In this document: one piece after another, positions 1 through 6,900 of the stretch
Layout of the letters: each line of letters begins with the position of its first letter
How positions within the stretch are numbered: the first letter of the stretch is position 1
Origin: Deltaproteobacteria bacterium
GTDB taxonomy: Bacteria > Desulfobacterota > Desulfuromonadia > Desulfuromonadales > Geopsychrobacteraceae
Length of the DNA stretch: 8,002 nt
Assembly (NCBI GenBank): GCA_009993495.1
Contig: JAACTI010000121.1
Coordinates: 1 to 8,002, forward strand
Reading direction: 5' to 3'
Translations under genes and position numbers: made by a program
Notes under the pieces: generated by a model
What the model was told of the DNA's origin: nothing
The model's input: only the letters and a program-made list of their open reading frames with translations
Databases searched by the model: none

Positions 1-711
1 CGCGATAAGGTTTTTGACTACTGCATGGCCAAAAAAGGCTATGAACAGGGTGATTCAGGCCCGGTGGTTATCGATGATAGCAACACCTTTATTTACATCG
101 CCGATAGCTTCCTTTCCCGTGGCGAAACCACTCAGGTGCGTATCGTTTTCCCGCGCGCCGTCGGTGGCCTGGACGCAAATGACCTGCAGGTTGAAAATGG
201 AACAGTGACCAACATCCGCACTCCGGATCGCGGTCTGACCTGGACAATGACTCTCACGCCGGTCGCCAACAAAGAAGCCGTGCGTAACACTATTTCGCTG
301 AACAACGCTGGTATTACCAGCATTTACACTAACCCCGGTATCGGCACCACCTATTCCAGCAACTACCGCATTGATACCCTGCGCCCAAGCGTTGCAATTA
401 CTATTCGCGACAAATCCCTACGACAAGGGCTCAGTCGTTCGGTCGTCACCTTCACTTTCAGTGAAGCACCCGCAGATTTCAGCCTCGAAGATGTCGAGGT
501 CACTAACGGTAAAGTCAGCTCGCTGGTGCGTGATGACGCCACCCATTACCACGCCGTTTTTATTGCCGATCAGGATTTCAAGGGCAGCGGATCCATCAAA
601 GTCAACGCGAGCAAATTTACCGATCTGGCAAACAACAGCAATCAGGCGTCACCACCCGATTTTGTGAGTATCGACACGCTGAATCCCGCGCTTGCGGCCT
701 ACCGCCCCTGA
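1..711 (+). CDS. Ig-like repeat surface/secreted protein, C-terminal part (5' truncated)
   Basis: The frame is open from the first base, giving 236 residues before the TGA stop. The ATG at 25 is probably internal, because no convincing ribosome binding site precedes it and the frame continues upstream. Two bacterial Ig-like domains of the Big_12 type are visible. Domain 1 covers about residues 21-124, with a GETTQVRIVF strand and a GLTWTMTLTP strand, and ends in a YRIDTLRP linker. Domain 2 covers about 129-229, with SVVTFTFSEAP, a GSGSIKVNASKFTD strand and a closing SIDTLNP linker. Such domains usually occur in long tandem arrays in adhesins and other exported proteins, so the full gene is probably much longer; this is inference. 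The protein stops seven residues after the second linker, where another Ig domain would normally begin. No LPXTG-like anchor, membrane helix or secretion signal is visible at this end. The domain type is secure; the role is unknown. Confidence 0.85.
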   Translation, partial: RDKVFDYCMAKKGYEQGDSGPVVIDDSNTFIYIADSFLSRGETTQVRIVFPRAVGGLDANDLQVENGTVTNIRTPDRGLTWTMTLTPVANKEAVRNTISLNNAGITSIYTNPGIGTTYSSNYRIDTLRPSVAITIRDKSLRQGLSRSVVTFTFSEAPADFSLEDVEVTNGKVSSLVRDDATHYHAVFIADQDFKGSGSIKVNASKFTDLANNSNQASPPDFVSIDTLNPALAAYRP

Positions 712-731
712 GAGCTACCTCAATTTGGTGG

Positions 732-760
732 TTCAATCTCATGGAAATTTAGGTTATATT
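732..760 (+). promoter_or_regulatory. possible sigma70-type promoter upstream of prfC
   Basis: A TATATT box (755-760, five of six matches to TATAAT) lies 17 bp downstream of a weak TTCAAT -35-like box (732-737). Transcription would start near 767, inside the left arm of the hairpin at 763-790, which fits poorly with an intact hairpin in that transcript. It is the best candidate for an independent prfC promoter in the 122-bp gap, but AT-rich gaps give such matches by chance. Confidence 0.25.
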
Positions 761-762
761 CT

Positions 763-800
763 TCGGCCCGACCCTAATAGGTTGGGCCGATTTACTTTTG
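763..800 (+). terminator. Rho-independent terminator after the Ig-repeat gene
   Basis: An 11-bp stem (763-773 with 780-790, including one G-U pair) closes a six-base loop and is followed by a T-rich tail, TTTACTTTTG. The arms are TCGGCCCGACC and GGTTGGGCCGA. It sits 51 bp after the stop of the Ig-repeat gene and 33 bp before prfC. This suggests the two genes are not one simple operon. A readthrough or leader role for prfC cannot be excluded. Confidence 0.75.
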
Positions 801-820
801 ATGACATGACAATTACGTAC

Positions 821-826
821 AAAGGA
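821..826 (+). promoter_or_regulatory. ribosome binding site deciding the prfC TTG start
   Basis: AAAGGA lies seven bases upstream of the TTG at 834. This supports TTG as the start codon, and the N-terminus it gives (MTHLTKEIEKRRTFGIISHP) aligns naturally with known RF3 N-termini. Confidence 0.75.
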
Positions 827-833
827 TTCCCTC

Positions 834-2414
834 TTGACTCACCTGACTAAAGAAATCGAAAAACGCCGGACTTTCGGCATTATCAGTCACCCCGACGCCG
901 GCAAAACCACCCTCACTGAAAAGCTGCTGCTCTTCGGAGGCGCCATTCAGTTAGCGGGCGCAGTCAAATCCCGCAAAACCGACCGCCACGCCACCAGTGA
1001 CTGGATGAGCATCGAACAGGAACGCGGTATTTCCGTCACCACCAGTGTCATGAAGTTCAACCATCACCAGTATGAAATTAACCTGCTTGATACCCCCGGT
1101 CACCAGGATTTTTCCGAAGATACCTACCGGGTGCTTACCGCCGTCGACAGCGCTCTGATGGTGATCGACAGCGCCAAGGGGGTCGAGCCGCAAACCGAAA
1201 AGCTCATGGAAGTCTGCCGCATGCGCAATACACCGGTGATCACCTTCATCAACAAACTCGATCGTGAAGGACTCGATCCCCTCGACCTGCTGGCCGACAT
1301 TGAAGAGAAGCTGCAAATCGAATGCGCGCCCATGTCCTGGCCCATCGGCATGGGCAAACGTTTCAAAGGGGTTTACAATCTCTACCGTCAGGAGTTGAAT
1401 CTTTTCACCCCCGGTGCCGGACGCAGTGAAGAACGCGTTAAAATTGCCAACTTGAATGATCCACGGCTGGAGGAATTGCTCGGTCGTCAGGCCGACGAAC
1501 TGCGCGCCGACATTGAGTTGCTCGAAGGTGCCGCCAACCCCTTCCGCCTCGAAGATTACTTGAAAGCCAGCCAGTCACCAGTTTTTTTTGGTAGCGCCAT
1601 CAATAATTTCGGTGTTGAGGAAATGCTTGATGCCTTCTGTGAACTCGCCCCCGCACCGGGACCACGGGCAACCGAAACGCGCATCGTCGAACCCAAGGAA
1701 GACGCTTTTTCCGGATTTGTTTTTAAAATTCAGGCGAATATGGATCCTGCCCATCGTGACCGCATCGCCTTTTTACGCATCTGCAGCGGCAAATTCACCC
1801 GCGGCATGAAGGTGCGCCATCACCGCATCGGCAAAGATGTCAACCTGAGTAACGCCACCATCTTCATGGCCCAGGATCGCGCCAATGTTGAAGAGGCCTT
1901 TCCAGGCGACATTATTGGGCTGCACAATCACGGCACGATTAAAATCGGTGATACCTTCACCCCCAAGGAAGAGCTGAAATTTACCGGCATCCCCAGCTTT
2001 GCCCCCGAACACTTCCGGCGCGTGCGTTTGAAAGATCCCCTTAAATCCAAACAGTTGCAAAAGGGGCTGTTACAGCTCGCCGAAGAGGGCGCGGTTCAGG
2101 TCTTCAAACCAATGTCCGGAGCGGAATTTATCTTAGGCGCAGTGGGGGTGCTGCAATTTGAAGTCACCATGGCGCGGCTCAAGGCCGAGTACAACGTGAA
2201 TGCCGTCTATGAAGGAGTTGACTACAACACCGCGCGCTGGATTGTATGTGACGATAAAAAATTGCTGGCCGATTTCCAGAAAAAACACCAGATGAACCTG
2301 GCCGAAGACGCCGAAGGTCAGCTGACCTACCTCGCCGCCAGTGAATGGCGCCTGGGACACACCGCTGAAGAATGGCCAGGCATAACCTTCCTTAAAACCC
2401 GCGAACATAGCTGA
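834..2414 (+). CDS. prfC: peptide chain release factor 3 (RF3)
   Basis: RF3 is a ribosome-associated translational GTPase that removes RF1 or RF2 from the ribosome after peptide release. The product is 526 residues, close to E. coli RF3 at 529. GTPase motifs are all present: G1 SHPDAGKT at 18-25, switch region SIEQERGISVTTS at 59-71, G3 DTPGHQDF at 86-93, G4 NKLD at 140-143 and G5 GSA at 253-255. Domain II begins near residue 290 with the RF3-typical SGFVFKIQANMDPAHRDR. Domain III (RF3_C) begins near 389 with FAPEHFRRVRLKDP. These signatures separate it from EF-G and TypA. Translation starts at TTG behind AAAGGA. It stands alone between terminators, convergent with the cytochrome gene. A run of eight Ts at 1582-1589 encodes V-F-F just before G5; the frame is intact there. 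Confidence 0.98.
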   Translation: MTHLTKEIEKRRTFGIISHPDAGKTTLTEKLLLFGGAIQLAGAVKSRKTDRHATSDWMSIEQERGISVTTSVMKFNHHQYEINLLDTPGHQDFSEDTYRVLTAVDSALMVIDSAKGVEPQTEKLMEVCRMRNTPVITFINKLDREGLDPLDLLADIEEKLQIECAPMSWPIGMGKRFKGVYNLYRQELNLFTPGAGRSEERVKIANLNDPRLEELLGRQADELRADIELLEGAANPFRLEDYLKASQSPVFFGSAINNFGVEEMLDAFCELAPAPGPRATETRIVEPKEDAFSGFVFKIQANMDPAHRDRIAFLRICSGKFTRGMKVRHHRIGKDVNLSNATIFMAQDRANVEEAFPGDIIGLHNHGTIKIGDTFTPKEELKFTGIPSFAPEHFRRVRLKDPLKSKQLQKGLLQLAEEGAVQVFKPMSGAEFILGAVGVLQFEVTMARLKAEYNVNAVYEGVDYNTARWIVCDDKKLLADFQKKHQMNLAEDAEGQLTYLAASEWRLGHTAEEWPGITFLKTREHS

Positions 2415-2433
2415 AAACGAAGAAACTTTTCAG
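2411..2433 (+). other. small hairpin overlapping the prfC stop
   Basis: CTGAAAA (2411-2417) and TTTTCAG (2427-2433) form a seven-bp stem with a nine-base loop over the stop codon. It is AT-rich and is followed by CCCCC rather than a T-run, so it is not a typical terminator. It may slow 3' decay of the mRNA, or be chance. Confidence 0.3.
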
Positions 2434-2448
2434 CCCCCGAAGAGCAGA

Positions 2449-2603
2449 ATTGCGGGTTAGTCGTCTCCTGCAATCATAATCAATCCTGATTAACCGCAAT
2501 CTTTCGCTGGCGCCCCTTGACCTCAGGTCTCGCTCCTCCCCTGGGGTTAAGGGGAGGCCAGCAGCCGAAGATGAATGCTAATCAGGCAATCAATTGCGGC
2601 TAA
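2449..2603. repeat. inverted-repeat-rich intergenic segment, function unknown
   Basis: The gap between prfC and the terminator has no recognisable gene but several nested dyads. ATTGCGG occurs directly at 2449-2455 and 2593-2599 and inverted at 2494-2500. Thus TTAACCGCAAT (2490-2500) can pair with either flank: 10 of 11 positions with 2593-2603, or with 2449-2459 with one bulged G. CCTGATTA (2485-2492) also matches TAATCAGG (2579-2586) perfectly. Inside lies a GC-rich stem of GCTGGC (2506-2511) with GCCAGC (2557-2562) and CCCCTT (2513-2518) with AAGGGG (2549-2554). A competing pairing joins CCTCCCC (2535-2541) to GGGGAGG (2551-2557). It could be a structured 3' UTR, a small RNA, or the relic of a small inverted-repeat element. 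The sequence alone does not decide. Confidence 0.5.
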
Positions 2604-2647
2604 AGAAAACTCAAATTCTTCCTGACACAATCAGCAAGACCGCGCGT

Positions 2648-2690
2648 AAAGGAAAGGCCGGGATCTCTCCCGGCCTTTCCTTTTCTTCCA
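2648..2690. terminator. bidirectional Rho-independent terminator between convergent genes
   Basis: A perfect 16-bp stem (2648-2663 with 2668-2683) closes a TCTC loop. The core is GGAAAGGCCGGGA paired with TCCCGGCCTTTCC, extended by AAA/TTT. On the plus strand it ends in TTTTCTTCC, serving prfC 234 bp upstream. On the minus strand the stem begins 21 bases after the cytochrome stop and ends in a shorter CCTTTCCTTTACG tail. It separates the two convergent transcription units. Confidence 0.9.
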
Positions 2691-2703
2691 GTTTAAGATG
2701 GTG

Positions 2704-3912
2704 TTACTGCGGCAGAGCCGTGTGACACTTCTGACAATCGCCAGCCACCGGATCGCTCCAGTTGGCGCTGTTACCGTTGTGGCAGACGATGGCCGAACAA
2801 GTGCCTGCGCTGAAGTTCGGCGCTACCGCCTTGGCGGCATCGTGACTGGTTCCGGCGGCCTGTTTGTAGCCGTTGGTCCGAGTCCAGTTGGTGTTCAGCT
2901 CGGTGACGCCGGTGATATCATCACGCAGCTGGGCGGTGGTTTTGAAGCCGCTGAGGTTGAAGACGACATCGGGTTGACCATTAAGGTGGCTCGCTGTGGC
3001 GGTGTTGATACCCAGGTTCCCTTTGGTGGTCGCACCGCTGTGACAGCTGCTGCAGACATCGTTCTGATCATTCTGCGTCAGGGTGACGGTATCTCCGTGA
3101 CAGATCACACAGGTGATCGTAGTCGAAGTTACGCTATTACCGTGGGCTGCATTGGTCGCAGCGGCGGCCTGCATAACCCCAGTGCGGTCACTGTCGTAGA
3201 GATCGGTGTAGTGAATACCGACACTGTGGACACTGTGGGCGTTGGTGGTCGGGCTGTTGCCATGGCAATCGTTACAGTTGCCGCTGATAGTCGCGTTCCA
3301 AGCCGGAGACGCGCTGCTAGCAACATTGGCACCATCGCTGTGACAATAGGAGGCACTACAAACGCCTGTAGCTGGAACGTAAGCGGCACCCGCAGCATTT
3401 TTCGCCTTTAGGGTTCCGGCGGCGCCGGCATCGGCCGGGTTGAGCGAGGTCTGCTTGGTCATGTGACCGGCGACAGTGCTCGGGTGACAGAAGCCGCAAC
3501 CGAAGCTCGGTTTGCCGTTGGTGTAGGTGACATTGTACCAGCCGGCAGCGGCACTGCCGTAGTCACCGTTGCTGAGAAGACCAGCAAAAGGTACGGTATT
3601 GTGAGCTGCGTGGGCACCACTCAGACCACTACCGACGTTGGCGTGGCAATCGAAGCAGTTGTCGCCACCACCCTCGAGTGTGCCGTTAATATGCAGGTTT
3701 TTATCAACAAAACCGGTTCCTGCGGCGTTGGTATTGTCGTGACAAGTAATACAATCGGTTGCAGTTTTGCCGGCGTGGGCACCAATTGCTGCCGGGGCCA
3801 TGTCGTGACAGAAGGTACAACCGGTGCTGCTAGCGCCCCAGTTCGGAGCGTTGGTGGTGCCGCTGGTGGTTCCTTTCGGCATCGCATCACCATGACAATA
3901 GCTGGTGTTACA
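2704..3912 (-). repeat. cytochrome C-terminal module, units 14-16 (11 haem motifs)
   Basis: Three Cx4CH motifs start the units: CNTSYCH (3892-3912), CSASYCH (3340-3360) and CSAIVCH (2779-2799). The first has five haem motifs because CFDCH and CGFCH are added. The second has four, with long spacers before CVICH and after CSSCH. The last has two, ending in CQKCH at 2722-2736. The WYNVTYTNGKPSFGCGFCH stretch differs from the arrays and resembles, from memory, the ends of other Geobacter multihaem proteins. There are 11 non-motif His for 11 haems. Confidence 0.85.
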
Positions 3913-6900
3913 GCTGGCATAAGCCGAGCCTTTGGTTTTATTCAGCGGATAGCCGTAACCACCGCTGACATCAACGTTGCCGTCACGGTGACCCGTGGTC
4001 GGCGTCGCGCTGCCCCAGACCGCGCCATTGTGGCAATCGGTACAGTTGATCGCGCTAGTGATGGTCTGGCCCAGGTGCGTGGTGTGGGCGCCGGTGGCCG
4101 GAACCGTAGTGTGACATTCGGTACAGGCAGCGGGCTGACCCCAGGCCGGGGTGGTGACCAGGGTGCCGGTGCCATTATCGTGACAGCTGGCGGCATTACA
4201 GGTTGTCCAGCTGGCACTGCCCAGAGCGGCGGTGGTCGGATAACCGAGGTCACCAGCAGTTGCGTCAAAGACATCGACATTACCATTGGCGTGGACACCC
4301 GTCGGACTGACGCTCGGCGTCGCATTGCGGTGGCAGTTACCACAACTGATGGTGCCGGCTTCGGTATTGCTCAGGTGGATACTGTGACTGCCGGTTGCCG
4401 GTGGCGTGGTATGGCAGCTGCTGCAGTTGGAGCTGCCATTCCAGGCCGGGCTGGCAACAGAGACACCCAGACCATTGTTATGGCAGCTGGCCGTCGAACA
4501 GGTGCCGTAAGGCGCACCCTTGGTCGTATCGGTGTAGCCAAAGAGTACTTCAACCGAACCGTTGCGGTGTGTACCACCAGGGTTGACGTCTTGAACCGCA
4601 CCGCTGTGGCAGGTGCCGCAGTTGACCCCAGCTAGGGCGAGGTGAGTGCCGTGAGCGTTAGTGGTCGGTACATTGCTGTGACACTCGTTACAGGTTGAAG
4701 GCGTACCCCAGGCCGGAGTGATGACCAGGCTACCGGTACCATCATCATGACAGCTGGCAGCGTTACAGGTGCTCCAACTGCCGGAGCCGATGGCGGCGTT
4801 CTGCGGGTAGCCGAGGTCGCCGGCGGCGGTATTGAAGACGTCAACATCACCATCGGTATGGATAGCGGTCGGAGCCGTGATGCTCTCCACCGCGTCGTTG
4901 TGACAGTTGTTACAGGTTGCACTATCGGCCAGGTGAGCGGTGTGGCTACCTGTGGTCGGTGCCGCATCATGACAGGCGGTACAGTTCGGCGTAACGGTGC
5001 CCCAGACCGGGCTGGTACCGCTGGTGCCGGTTAGACCATCACTGTGGCAGCTGATGCTGGCGCAGCTCTCGGCCGCGGAGCCGAGGGGCTTGTTGGCGGT
5101 GTAGCCGCCGACGGCGACATCCACATTGTCGTCGCGGTGGGCTGCGACGCTGTAGCTGCTGTCTTTGACTGCGCCGGTATGGCAGGTGGTGCAGTCACCC
5201 GTCGCGGTAATGTGCTTGGCGTGGCTGCCTGTCGTCGGCGAAGCCAGGTGACACTGACTGCAATTGGCGGCGTTGGTGCCCCAGGCCGGAGTGACTGCGT
5301 AATCACCAGCAGCTTGACCGGTGACGTGACAGCTGGCAGTGGAACAAGTCGTCCAGCTGACCGAGCCCAGAGCCGCCGGGTTATTGGCATAACCATTGAG
5401 CGGGGTGCCGTCGATATCAACGAAACCGCTCAGGTGGTTGGTCGGGGCGGTTGAGCCTTCAATTGCACCAGCATGGCACTGGTTACACACCGCACCGTCG
5501 TTGAAATGAGCGGTGTGCGTCCCGGTGGTCGGTGCAGTGGCGTGACAGGTAGAGCAGTTGGTCACGTCCGTGCCCCAGACCGGGGTCACGGCCGGGTTAC
5601 CAAGGCCGTCATCATGACAGCTGGCAGTAGAACAGGTGCCGTAAGGTGCGCCCTTGGTACTATCACTGTAACCGAGAGCAGCGACGGTGTTAAGTATCCC
5701 GTCGCGGTGAGCAACGCCAGCGTTGGAGCCTTCAAGCGCACCCTGGTGACAGGTACCGCAGGTCACACCGGAGAGGGCCAGGTGGATCGGGTGGCTGTTA
5801 GTGGTCGGTGCAGCCGCGTGACATTCGTTACAGGCGGATGTGGTGCCCCAGGTCGGAGTCGCCACCAGCGCACCGGTGCCATCATCATGGCAGCTGGCGG
5901 TAGAACAGCTGCCGTAGCCGTTGCCCGGCGCGCCGGCCGAGGTGTAGGTAACGCTGGTGACCTCGATCGACTTGTTCACGTGAGTGTTGCCGCTATGGCA
6001 GTTATTACAATCGGCGCTGTCGGCAAGGTGAGCCGTATGGCTACCGGTGGCCGGGCTGGTTGCGTGACAAGTACCGCAGGCACCGCTGGCAGCGTTGCCC
6101 CAGTCAGGCGTGGCATAGGTCGGTGCGCCGATGCCGCCATCAGCCTGGCCGCTACTGTGGCAGTAGAGGTTCGAGCAGTCCTGAGTGGCCGTGGTCGAGG
6201 TCTGGCTGTAGAGCCACTTACCCGTCGTCCAGGTGCCGGGCGGGTTGTAACTGCCGCCGGCGGCCAAGGTACCACTGAAGCTGATTTGCAGGGTATCATC
6301 CTGACCGGTCAGGCCGTTCGTTTCGTTATGGCCACCGTTATGGCAAGTCGCACAGTTCATACCACCAGAGTTAACGTGGGTATTGTGCTGACCAAGCGGG
6401 TTGGTTGAAAGCATATCTCCTGCAACCAACGGCTCGCCGGTTCCGGCACTGGAAGCGCCGTGACAGGAGTTACAGGAGGGGCCAGTGGCGTCCCAGTTAC
6501 GGGTCTGGCCTGGATGGCAACCGGTGGCGCTATTAGTACAGCTGCCCCAACCGTTACCCGGAGTACCGGCAGCATTGTAAATAGCCTTGGAACCAACGCT
6601 GATCAGACCGTCACGGTGGTTGGTGCCACCATTAGAGCCCGCGACTGCGCCAGCGTGGCAATCGCCACAGGTTGAACCGTATGAACCAAGGTGTTCATCG
6701 TGCTTGGCCGAAGTCGGGGTGGCAACGTGACACTCAGCGCAGACCGAGGTGGTTCCCCAGACCGGCGTGGTGACATTGCTGGCGCCAACATTACCAAGAT
6801 CCGTATCCAAACCACTCTGGCCGTTATTATGACAGCTGGTGGCGTTACAGGTTGTCCAGGTGCCGATGCCTTTAGCAACACCCTGCGGGTAGCCGAGGTC

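Noticed and set aside
25..27. ATG as the start of the Ig-repeat gene
   Set aside because: The frame is open upstream to base 1, no good ribosome binding site is present, and the sequence after it has no signal peptide although the protein type is exported.
49..69. GDSGPVV resembling the trypsin-type GDSGGP active-site motif
   Set aside because: It lies at the entry to an Ig-like domain, lacks the second Gly, and no other protease element is visible.
2411..2433. Hairpin at the prfC stop as its terminator
   Set aside because: The stem is AT-rich and followed by a C-run rather than a T-run; the strong hairpin at 2648-2683 is the better terminator.
2449..2603. Insertion sequence or tRNA gene in the intergenic gap
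   Set aside because: No transposase frame, no clear target-site duplication and no cloverleaf could be seen.
3463..4635. Long plus-strand open frames opposite the cytochrome (also 2698-3411 and 5473-6408)
   Set aside because: They mirror the cytochrome. Its repetitive sequence rarely uses TTA, CTA or TCA codons, so the opposite strand has few stops. Their products are low-complexity V/T/G/A-rich repeats with no domain and no ribosome binding site.
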